A stretch of 60,238 bases of DNA from Prevotellaceae bacterium. Lineage in GTDB: Bacteria; Bacteroidota; Bacteroidia; Bacteroidales; Paludibacteraceae. Shown here piece after piece: positions 51,169 through 58,293 of this stretch (position 1 is its first letter; every line of letters begins with the position of its first letter). A program made the position numbers and the translations under genes. The DNA lies in NCBI GenBank assembly GCA_031271815.1, contig JAISVA010000004.1, positions 1 through 60,238 of the forward strand. Direction: 5' to 3'. The notes beneath the pieces are model-generated. The model was not told the DNA's origin. It searched no databases and was given only the letters and a program-made list of their open reading frames with translations.

Positions 51169-52164
51169 ATGCAAGACAGGAGACTAACGGATATTATAGT
51201 GCCGAATGCAAGGAACATTTCTCTTTGCATTCTTTTTTCGCTTATCTTCTGGTATGATCTGTTTTTACCGCAAACAACGGATATTGTTGCAGAAAACATT
51301 GACATTACCGTAAAATCGCCACTCTCTTTTTTAATTGAAGATATACTTCCTCCCGGCAGTTTTTCAGGAAAAATGATCGGCTTGGGACTTTATTTGCTGC
51401 TCTGTTTCGGGATTTTAAGACTGAACGAGGTTTTTTCCTTTATACGTGTCCGAACCACGCTGCCGTTTCTTTTCTGTTTCGTAACCGGTGGGATACTGCT
51501 GCGTCCGCACCTTTTTTCTTTGGGCGTGATTGTTGCGCTGCTGGTGCTGCTATCCGTTTTTTTCTCGTTTAAATTACTGACGGAAGAAAATCCGAAATAC
51601 GCCTTCAATGTTGCGTTACTGCTATTTACGGCTGCACTTTTCTCCTTTTCCTGTGTGTGGTTGATTGTTGCGTTTTGGCTGTTTGCCTATTCGGGCAACG
51701 TACTTTCGTTCAGAACATTTCTTGCCTCACTGTTAGGCGCCCTGGTGCCGGCGCTTTATGCTGTTGTCGGGTTTGAAATTACCGGCAGCGAACAGCTTTT
51801 ATTTGAATACATACAGGATAGCTTCGCATTATTTGCCGTTGATTTTCATTTTTCCCTGTACGGAATATTGTATCTGCTATTCACAGGTTTCCTGCTTTTG
51901 CTGGCTTTTGTTGATTTTATGCTTACCCATTCGCAAGAAAATATCAAGCCGCGCAAAGAGTTTTTTTACCTTTGTACGCTTTTTGGAATAACACTGGCAT
52001 TGATTATCCTGTCTGTTCCCGACTCGGGCATGTTGCTTTGGCTGTCGATCGTTTCCGGCAGTTTTTTGCCGGGACGATACTTTTCGTTAAGAAACAACCG
52101 TTTTACCCGGGCGCTGCTATCCGTTTATTTTGCAGGTTCTCTTTTATTGCTTTTCGTTTCATAA
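51169..52164 (+). CDS. Polytopic membrane protein of unknown function
   Basis: A 331-residue protein with nine or ten hydrophobic segments (SLCILFSLIFWYDLF, MIGLGLYLLLCFGILRL, VIVALLVLLSVFFSF and others). It has no signal for a known transporter family; a DUF6427-like assignment is possible but I cannot confirm it. It lies between purD (2-bp gap) and a DedA/YqaA-like gene (16-bp gap), all on one strand, so the three probably share a transcript. This arrangement may reflect convenience rather than function. Confidence 0.65.
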   Translation: MQDRRLTDIIVPNARNISLCILFSLIFWYDLFLPQTTDIVAENIDITVKSPLSFLIEDILPPGSFSGKMIGLGLYLLLCFGILRLNEVFSFIRVRTTLPFLFCFVTGGILLRPHLFSLGVIVALLVLLSVFFSFKLLTEENPKYAFNVALLLFTAALFSFSCVWLIVAFWLFAYSGNVLSFRTFLASLLGALVPALYAVVGFEITGSEQLLFEYIQDSFALFAVDFHFSLYGILYLLFTGFLLLLAFVDFMLTHSQENIKPRKEFFYLCTLFGITLALIILSVPDSGMLLWLSIVSGSFLPGRYFSLRNNRFTRALLSVYFAGSLLLLFVS

Positions 52165-52180
52165 ACATCCTAAATCATTT

Positions 52181-52624
52181 ATGGAAGAATTTGCATTATA
52201 CGGTTACTTCGGACTTTTCCTCGCTTCTTTCCTCGCAGCTACCATCTTACCGTTCAGCTCGGAGGTAGTTTTGAGCATTCTGCTGGGCTACGGGTTTGAT
52301 CCGGTAGCCTGTTTAGCTGCCGCCTCAATTGGGAATACGCTGGGCGGAATGACCTGTTACTGGATCGGACTGCTGGGAAAAGTGGAATGGATGGAGAAAT
52401 ACCTGAAAATCAAATACGAAAAAGTAGAAAAAATGCAGCATTGGATGAAACATAAAGGATCGGCGCTGGCACTCCTCACGTTCCTGCCCGTAGTGGGCGA
52501 TGTGATTGCCGTAGCACTCGGATTTATGCGCAGCAACGCCTGGTACGTCCTCTTTTTTATGTTTATCGGAAAAACATTGCGCTATATAGTTTGGATGCAA
52601 GGGCATTTTGCCATTTTCGGATAA
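52181..52624 (+). CDS. YqaA/DedA-like (VTT domain) membrane protein
   Basis: The start MEEFALYGYFGLF (ATG 52181) gives 147 residues. It has four hydrophobic segments and family text: LFLASFLAATILPFSSE, SIGNTLGGMTCYWIGLLG, LLTFLPVVGDVIAVALGFMR, and FIGKTLRYIVW. YqaA proteins are short relatives of the DedA/VTT family of membrane-lipid or small-ion handling proteins. The exact role is unknown. Confidence 0.85.
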   Translation: MEEFALYGYFGLFLASFLAATILPFSSEVVLSILLGYGFDPVACLAAASIGNTLGGMTCYWIGLLGKVEWMEKYLKIKYEKVEKMQHWMKHKGSALALLTFLPVVGDVIAVALGFMRSNAWYVLFFMFIGKTLRYIVWMQGHFAIFG

Positions 52625-52648
52625 TTTTTATATGATTCCGAATTACAC

Positions 52649-52792
52649 GGGGCTCTCTCAAAAGAACGCGTATGACGCAGATTTTCACAGATAACAAATG
52701 AACAGGAATTTTAGATATGGTTAATTATCAGCAATATAAAAATCAGCGTTATCCGTGTCATCTGCGTTCAAAAAGACTTTTTAGATAACTCT
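52649..52792. repeat. MITE-like palindrome, family P1, copy 5
   Basis: Starts GGGGCTCTCTCAAAAGAACG and ends GCGTTCAAAAAGACTTTTTA. The left arm is shorter than in copies 2 and 3 and the terminal GAGACAG motif is eroded on the right (TAGATAACT). It is followed by about 60 bp that resemble the sequence after copy 1. Confidence 0.75.
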
Positions 52793-52914
52793 TCAATAAA
52801 AATACTGTTATTTGGGCCTGTTTCGCCGCTCTGTGTTCCGTTAAGGAGTTGGGGTAGGCAGATAAGTGTTTTATTTTTTATGTGCCGGGAATGCCTGCAA
52901 ATAAATATTTTTCT

Positions 52915-52922
52915 TATATTTG
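52915..52922 (+). promoter_or_regulatory. Promoter box of tRNA-Val
   Basis: TATATTTG ends 14 bp before the tRNA. Confidence 0.6.
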
Positions 52923-52936
52923 CATCTCAAAAGTGA

Positions 52937-53011
52937 GAGCCGTTAGCTCAGTTGGTTTAGAGCACTACCTTGACAGGGTAGGGGTCACTGGTTCGAATCC
53001 AGTACGGCTCA
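52937..53011 (+). tRNA. tRNA-Val (GAC)
   Basis: A cloverleaf is visible: acceptor GAGCCGT/ACGGCTC, D-arm AGCTCAGTTGGTTTAGAGC, anticodon stem CTACC/GGTAG around TTGACAG (anticodon GAC), and T-arm CTGGTTCGAATCCAG. CCA is not encoded. A T-rich run follows immediately (ACTTTTTTAT), and AGTGAG upstream pairs with CTCACT at the end. Confidence 0.95.
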
Positions 53012-53082
53012 CTTTTTTATCTGCGCTACGAAAAATCCGTTTCCTTTTTCAAATAATCCGTACTATTTTGCCAACTTTTATT

Positions 53083-53290
53083 ACCTTTGCAATCAATCAA
53101 TTTTTATGGGATGAAATCTGCATTGACCAGCGTTCGCTTATATAGAACGAAAATGCCTGCGGGTTCCATGTCACCTTAATGCTAAAAAATATTTTTTCGT
53201 ATGAAACGCCCGCTTCGGAATATTGACACACGAGCCAATGTTCATTCGGGTGTTCCAGCTGACCATAATATAAAAATAAATTAAAAACAG
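53083..53290 (+). promoter_or_regulatory. Possible promoter and long leader of the DUF6242 gene
   Basis: TACCTTTG (53083-53090) would give a leader of about 190 nt before the ATG at 53291. The leader has no recognised riboswitch. A -33 element is not apparent, so the promoter is tentative. Confidence 0.4.
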
Positions 53291-54634
53291 ATGAAAATTA
53301 AAAACTTATTATTGATAGCCGTTCTCCTTCCGCTGGCTTTTTTTTCGTGTAAAAAAGAGGATGATAAAGACCAGGAAAAAGTTATTACCGACGACCCGCG
53401 TATCCGTTCAATGTCAATAAGCGCACTGCCTGCGACCTTTGTAGTAAACGATATTGAAGAGTTGATTTTCAACTACGATTCACTTGCTTACGGGACAGAC
53501 ATCGATTCCCTGCATCCGGTATTCGCAGGGTATGGCGGAGCGCTCTCCTTTCAGTACAAGTACGGCGAAAAAGGCGAGTGGAAAAATTACTCCAATCAAA
53601 GTACAACGATTGTGAATTTCGATTCAGTGTCCGGTTCACAGAAGTTAGCGGTCTTTTTCAGATCCTTTGCGCCGGATTCGAGCTATACAAAAGAGTATAA
53701 AATCTCCATTCGCGTTCACGAATACGATGTGGATGCCTTTGAATGGGAAAATGCAGGAACACTGCCCGTGCAGGGAACGGTTGTTTCTCAGAAAGCCGTT
53801 TTTTACAATCAGAAATATTATTTTTTCTATCGCAACGATTCGGGAAAAAGCTTTGTAATAATTTCGTCAACCGGCGAAACCTGGGGGCAAGCAGCCGAAA
53901 TCGCTATTGGCGAAGCTGACTGGACGACGCTTACTTCATTACATCAACCGCAAAAGCTGGTTGTGCAGGCAGGCAATGTGCTTTATACTTGCGATTTGTC
54001 GGAAAATTCGTTGACGTTTGCGCCGCTTAATGCCGGATTGCCGGAAGGCTGCACCTTGAAAGTCCCTCTTTTTACGTTGGGAAATAACTTTTGGATAGTG
54101 GGAAATGAGACAGGAACAAACTTCCTTTACTCGCTTGCCAATAATGACGATGCGTTTCGGAAAGGACCGGAATTGTCCGGGAGAGTGCCGGTTGAAGAGA
54201 TCAATACCTCTGTTTTGCCATCCGGAAGTACGATGATCGGATATATTTTCGGCGGAAAAGGAACGAATGGAAAAGGAACGGTTTGGGGTGTTGATGCGAA
54301 CGGAGATGTGATGGAACTTTCTCAGGATCAATCAGTTTTTCCTCATTTGATTTATCCAATGCCGGTTTTCTTCGGAAATAAGCTATGCCTTGCGGGTGGA
54401 ATAGGCGCCGGTAAATACACCGGTCAATTTTACGTTTCGTCCAACTCCGGAGCAACCTGGTCGAACGACCGCCACAAAACATTGCCGGACAAAATCGGCG
54501 CGATAGCCAAAGGCGTTATCTTCCGGTATGAACGAAACCGGTTAATTCTTATCGGCGGTGAAACGGAAGCCGGCTTTTCGCCAAACGTATGGAAAGGCAC
54601 TCTCAAACAGGAAATTTTGGACAGTAACAGATAA
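53291..54634 (+). CDS. DUF6242 lipoprotein
   Basis: The 447-residue protein has a lipoprotein signal (MKIKNLLLIAVLLPLAFFSC, Cys at 20). An N-terminal Ig-like domain follows (about 35-150, ITDDPRIRSMSISALPATF), then a beta-propeller-like region with Kelch-type repeats (AVFYNQKYYFFYRNDSGKSF, TMIGYIFGGKGTNGKGTVW, CLAGGIGAGKYTGQFYVSS). It corresponds to DUF6242 in Bacteroidota. It is anchored to the envelope; the role is unknown. It is 2 bp upstream of the kinase gene. Confidence 0.85.
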   Translation: MKIKNLLLIAVLLPLAFFSCKKEDDKDQEKVITDDPRIRSMSISALPATFVVNDIEELIFNYDSLAYGTDIDSLHPVFAGYGGALSFQYKYGEKGEWKNYSNQSTTIVNFDSVSGSQKLAVFFRSFAPDSSYTKEYKISIRVHEYDVDAFEWENAGTLPVQGTVVSQKAVFYNQKYYFFYRNDSGKSFVIISSTGETWGQAAEIAIGEADWTTLTSLHQPQKLVVQAGNVLYTCDLSENSLTFAPLNAGLPEGCTLKVPLFTLGNNFWIVGNETGTNFLYSLANNDDAFRKGPELSGRVPVEEINTSVLPSGSTMIGYIFGGKGTNGKGTVWGVDANGDVMELSQDQSVFPHLIYPMPVFFGNKLCLAGGIGAGKYTGQFYVSSNSGATWSNDRHKTLPDKIGAIAKGVIFRYERNRLILIGGETEAGFSPNVWKGTLKQEILDSNR

Positions 54635-54636
54635 TA

Positions 54637-55572
54637 ATGAGGAAAATAATCGGCATCGGCGAAACGGTTTTTGACATCATCTTCAAAAACAATCAACCCA
54701 TCAGCGCCAAGCCTGGCGGCTCAATTTATAATGCATTGATTTCGCTTGGACGACTCAAGCTGCCGGCTGTTTTTATCAGTGAAACCGGGGAAGATTGTGT
54801 TGGAAACATTATTAAAAATTTTTTGGAGGAGAACGGGGTTTCGTCTCAATATATTTACACTTTTGACCGGGGAAAAACACCGTTAGCCCTGGCGTTTCTG
54901 GACGAACAGCAAAAAGCAGACTATCTTTTTTACCAGGAATATCCCGATAAGCGATTGGACTACACAATGCCCGAAATCAATGAAAATGATATTGTGTTAA
55001 TCGGTTCCTACTTTGCACTGAATCCTGTTTTGCGAAATAACCTGCTGGAAATCCTGCAATTTGCACAAGCCCGGAAAGCGATTATTTACTACGACGTAAA
55101 TTTCCGGAAAGCGCATATCCACGAGGTGCGCCATTTAATGCCCGCTTTGCTCGAAAATTTTGAATTTGCCGATATTATCAAGGGTTCGGACGAGGATTTT
55201 GAGCATATTTACAACGAGCAGGACGCTTGTTTGACTTACAGGGAACACATCGAATTTTACTGCAAAAACTTCATCTGCACGCAAGGCGAAAAGGGTGCGA
55301 CGGTTTTCGGTAAGAATTTCCATAAAAAATATCCTGTCAACCCAATTGTACCGGTCAGTACGGTAGGCGCCGGCGACAGTTTTAATGCCGGAATTATTTT
55401 CGGATTAATCAAACACAGGATAATACTCGACGATCTTAAAACCGGCATTCCCGAAGAAAAATGGGACAACATCGTAAAATGCGCCATTGATTTCTCGGCG
55501 TTTGTTTGCACAACCTATGATAATTATATTTCGACGGAATTTGCAAGGGATTATTTGGAAAGGGAATCTTAA
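54637..55572 (+). CDS. PfkB-family sugar kinase
   Basis: The 311-residue protein has PfkB signatures: an N-terminal glycine-rich start (IIGIGETVFDIIF, then PGGSIYNALISLGRL) and the C-terminal anion hole/catalytic motif VSTVGAGDSFNAGIIFGL with the catalytic Asp. It phosphorylates a sugar, perhaps fructose or a related ketose. The substrate is not shown. It is 2 bp downstream of the DUF6242 gene on the same strand, so the two probably form an operon. Confidence 0.9.
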   Translation: MRKIIGIGETVFDIIFKNNQPISAKPGGSIYNALISLGRLKLPAVFISETGEDCVGNIIKNFLEENGVSSQYIYTFDRGKTPLALAFLDEQQKADYLFYQEYPDKRLDYTMPEINENDIVLIGSYFALNPVLRNNLLEILQFAQARKAIIYYDVNFRKAHIHEVRHLMPALLENFEFADIIKGSDEDFEHIYNEQDACLTYREHIEFYCKNFICTQGEKGATVFGKNFHKKYPVNPIVPVSTVGAGDSFNAGIIFGLIKHRIILDDLKTGIPEEKWDNIVKCAIDFSAFVCTTYDNYISTEFARDYLERES

Positions 55573-55626
55573 ACTTTATTTTAACCAAAAACGAATCGGT
55601 ATATAAGAATATGACGTCACATTTCC

Positions 55627-55745
55627 AACAGTTTTTTAGAACACAAATGACGCAAAATACACCAATCAGTACAAATTTGATTAAAAAATTTCATTGACAT
55701 TTTTATTTGTGTATTTTGCGCATTTTGCGTTCTTTTGAGACAACT
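55627..55745. repeat. MITE-like palindrome, family P1b, copy 1
   Basis: Arms AGAACACAAATGACGCAAAA and its complement TTTGTGTATTTTGCG...GCGTTCT flank a core with ACAAATTTGATTAAAAAATT. The right end TTTTGAGACAAC is the P1 terminus, while the interior differs from P1. A second copy at 56589-56716 lies in the same orientation on the other side of HicAB. Confidence 0.8.
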
Positions 55746-55832
55746 TGGGAACAAGAAAATATGAATTCGCTACAATTTAATCGACGAATTCGTGAAATTA
55801 TAAACCCTTTCGAAAAATAATTACAAATATAT

Positions 55833-55862
55833 TTGATACTGAAATTAATATCATTATATTTG
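55833..55862 (+). promoter_or_regulatory. HicAB promoter and likely operator
   Basis: TTG (55833-55835)-N19-TATATTTG (55855-55862), a complete Bacteroidota promoter. The inverted repeat GATAC...GTATC overlaps it (55835-55866) and is a plausible HicB operator. Confidence 0.75.
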
Positions 55863-55893
55863 TATCATTTTAATTAAACGAACATGAATAACT

Positions 55894-56085
55894 ATGAAAT
55901 ACTCTGAATTGGAAAAAGCAATTAAGCAAACAACCAACTGCAGATTTCTACGAAATGGGAGCAATCATCCTTTATGGATAAATCAAGACACGGGAGAAAT
56001 TTTTGCAATGAGTCACCACGGAAGCCAAGAAGTAAAGCCGGGAACCTTAAAAAGCATCATTAAGTCATCCGGAGTTAATTTTTAA
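55894..56085 (+). CDS. hicA: HicA-like mRNA interferase toxin
   Basis: The 63-residue protein has the HicA double-stranded-RBD-like fold pattern: MKYSELEKAIKQ..CRFLRNGSNHPLW (catalytic H25 in GSNH) and later EVKPGTLKSIIKSSG. HicA cleaves mRNA and is held inactive by HicB. The gene is 10 bp upstream of hicB. The HicA-first order is usual. Confidence 0.9.
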   Translation: MKYSELEKAIKQTTNCRFLRNGSNHPLWINQDTGEIFAMSHHGSQEVKPGTLKSIIKSSGVNF

Positions 56086-56095
56086 AATATGGAAT

Positions 56096-56506
56096 ATGGA
56101 AACAGTAAAAGCATTTATAGAACGAGGAGATGATGGTACATTTGGCGTGTATGTCGATTTAAAAAACAATACGTTAAACTATGGAATACATGGCGAGGGA
56201 AACACGGTAGAAGAAGCAATTGAGGACTTTAAAACCTGTTATTCCGATATGAAAGAGTTGCATAAGGAAATGGATAAGCCATTCATAGAAGCAAAATTTG
56301 ATTTTCATTACGATATGGCTTCTTTCTTACAATTCTATACCGCTTATTTTTCGTTAGCCGGATTATCGCGTATGACCGGAATTCATCAAGGACAACTAAG
56401 TCATTATGTGAATGGGACAAGAAATCCGAGCAAACGGACAATTCAAAAAATTGATCATTCGATACACTCTTTTTCCAAAAAATTAAATCAAGTGCAGTTC
56501 GCTTAA
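56096..56506 (+). CDS. hicB: HicB-like antitoxin with HTH
   Basis: The 136-residue protein has a degraded-RNaseH-like HicB domain (about 1-60, GTFGVYVDLKNNTLNYGIHG) and a C-terminal HTH of the XRE type (LAGLSRMTGIHQGQLSHYVNG then TRNPSKRTIQKI, about 88-122). HicB binds HicA and represses the operon. The acidic middle carries a phage-Arc-like linker. The intact pair is flanked on both sides by P1b repeats. Confidence 0.88.
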   Translation: METVKAFIERGDDGTFGVYVDLKNNTLNYGIHGEGNTVEEAIEDFKTCYSDMKELHKEMDKPFIEAKFDFHYDMASFLQFYTAYFSLAGLSRMTGIHQGQLSHYVNGTRNPSKRTIQKIDHSIHSFSKKLNQVQFA

Positions 56507-56588
56507 TAACCTGAGAACAATATAAGAATGCCGTAAAAAATAAGTTTATAACCAAACGACATTGTGTTGCCATATTTCTCTACCCCCG

Positions 56589-56716
56589 AAGTTGTCTCAA
56601 AAGTTTTTTGAACACAAATGACGCAAAAAACGTAAATCAGTACAAATTTGATTAAAAAATTTCATTGACATTTTTATTTGTGTATTTTGCGTCACTTGCG
56701 TTCTTTTGAGACAACC
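56589..56716. repeat. MITE-like palindrome, family P1b, copy 2
   Basis: GTTGTCTCAAAAG...CTTTTGAGACAAC ends with the same interior as the 55627 copy (TACAAATTTGATTAAAAAAT, TTTTTATTTGTGTATTTTGC). After it, 56721-56740 is AT-rich and another repeat family begins at 56741. Confidence 0.85.
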
Positions 56717-56740
56717 TCTTTTGTTTTTCCGCGTTCCTGT

Positions 56741-56851
56741 AAAAGCTGTTTGAATTATTATTTTTACAAAAAGGAACGACCGGCTGAAAAATCCCGTAAG
56801 GGAATGACTGATGCTTGCTGATTCTCATCATTAACTCGAACCGCTTTTTTA
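56741..56851. repeat. Repeat family P3, short copy
   Basis: AAGCTGTTTGAATTATTA...GGCTGAAAAATCCCGTAAGGGAATGACTGATGC...GATTCTCATCATTAACTCGAA. It is the shorter form of the element at 57826-58015, lacking its central insertion. Confidence 0.7.
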
Positions 56852-57047
56852 GGACAGCCTCTTTTTTAATTAAAACAATAGTCAAAAAGGACTATTGACG
56901 CGCCTGTTTTTTTCGGTTAGCTTTGTGATGTTTTTTCAAACACAATTACAAATTTAAGTTATAAAAGGAGTGAGAAAAATTTTATTCTCTCAGTAGCCGG
57001 TAGCGTGTCAATAATGAAAGTAGCACCGTTCGGCGTATGGCTTTTGC

Positions 57048-57560
57048 CCATAGCCGTCAGGTTAAGGTTGAAAGCTCCGTTGCAAGTAGTGTGCCAATAA
57101 TAAAAAAACGCATCAGTTCGGCGTTCGGCTCCCCCAACGTCGTAAGTATCCCGCCCGGACAAGACCGCCGTTCGGCATAGCATCTTGCTATGTCGAGTTA
57201 AAAGCAAATTTCCAATTTGCAACAAATAAAAAGAGTAACAAGTAAAAGAATGAAAATATGCAGACAGGAAACAATATTTGGCTAAATTTGTCCGGGCAAG
57301 GATGCCCTCAATTTACGAATGATGTAGGCAAAGCCACATAGCCGTCAGGTTAAGAAGCAAAACTCAGTTGAGCGTAGTGTATATAGATAAAAAGCGAACT
57401 GTTGGGCATAGCGTCTCGCTATGTCGCAGTTAAAAGCAAATTTCTAATTTGCAAAGAATAAAATAAAAGCGATGAAATATATAAAAATAGAAAACACGAA
57501 TGATAATATACAAGTCGGAGACTTGTTTTTAACACGACATAGCGAGACGCTATGCCGAAC
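57048..57560. repeat. Dispersed short-repeat cluster
   Basis: Two diverged copies of a unit: AGCCGTCAGGTTAAG (57052 and 57343), then GGCATAGCATCTTGCTATGTCG / GGCATAGCGTCTCGCTATGTCG (each an inverted repeat), then TTAAAAGCAAATTTC-AATTTGC (57198 and 57430). A third inverted piece, ACATAGCGAGACGCTATGCC at 57536-57555, is complementary to them. No credible gene covers this region. Confidence 0.7.
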
Positions 57561-57603
57561 GGCTCGCGCCGCAAAATTTGTACACTACGACGAACAGGGG
57601 GTT

Positions 57604-57806
57604 ACTTTATCCCTGAAAAAATAAGTAGCGCCAAAATCTGTATCTACGATGTAAACGGCGTTCAGCAAAAAAATATTTCCATTGCCGAACGGGGAAATGG
57701 AATGACCGTGTTACAAGCCACGTCATTGCAAGCCGGCATTTATTTCTACACGCTGATCTGCGACGGCAAGCCGGTGGATACGAAACAAATGATCTTAACA
57801 AGGTAA
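57604..57806 (+). pseudogene. Fragment of a T9SS-exported protein (C-terminal sorting domain)
   Basis: The frame ending at 57806 encodes FIPEKISSAKICIYDVNG, QQKNISIAERGNGMTVLQAT and GIYFYTLICDGKPVDTKQMI. It is nearly identical to the last 65 residues of the S74 protein at 58294-59778. Everything N-terminal is missing: upstream the frame reads through repeat sequence. It is the remnant of a deleted paralogue. Confidence 0.85.
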
Positions 57807-57825
57807 AATTCGGAAACACGATTTT

Positions 57826-58015
57826 AGAAGCTGTTTGAGTTATTATTATTTTTCCAAAAAGGAGCGATCGGCTGAAAAATCCCGTCAGGGATTCGAGACC
57901 GGTAGAAAAAACGCCACAACACCCCTGCATTCGGATACATTTTTCTACCGGGCTTGATTCCCTGACGGGAATGAGTGATGCACGTTGATTCTCATAATTA
58001 ATTCAAACAGCTTCT
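57826..58015. repeat. Repeat family P3, full copy
   Basis: AGAAGCTGTTTGAGTTATTA at the left end and its complement TAATTAATTCAAACAGCTTCT at the right end form TIRs. Inner hairpins include CCCGTCAGGGA/TCCCTGACGGG and GGTAGAAAAA/TTTTTCTACC. It is adjacent to P2 copy 2. Confidence 0.8.
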
Positions 58016-58024
58016 CAAATTATA

Positions 58025-58276
58025 ATTAATTCAAGTTGTCAGTTGATTTCAGGTCCGAAGGACTAACAGTTAGATAACCCCTTGCAAGCGAAGCTCGGGG
58101 TATGAGCAACGGCTACCTCTTTCCCGACTCCGAAAAAGTTCAACCCGCTACGGGGTTGATTGGCAGGGGGTGCCTCGTTTCTATTCTCGCTCTGCCCCGA
58201 GCTGGGCTTCGCTTGCAAGGGGTTATCCAACTGTTAGTCCTTCGGACTTGAAATCAACCAGTAACTTGAATTAATT
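58025..58276. repeat. Palindromic intergenic element, family P2, copy 2
   Basis: AATTAATTCAAGTTGTCAG to CTTGCAAGCGAAGCTCGGGG at the left and GAAATCAACCAGTAACTTG at the right. The centre (CAACGGCTACCTCTTTCCCG, CGCTACGGGGTTGATTGGCA) matches copy 1 at 710-963 with scattered substitutions. It ends 17 bp before the S74 gene. Confidence 0.85.
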
Positions 58277-58293
58277 ATTAACTTTAAAATAAT

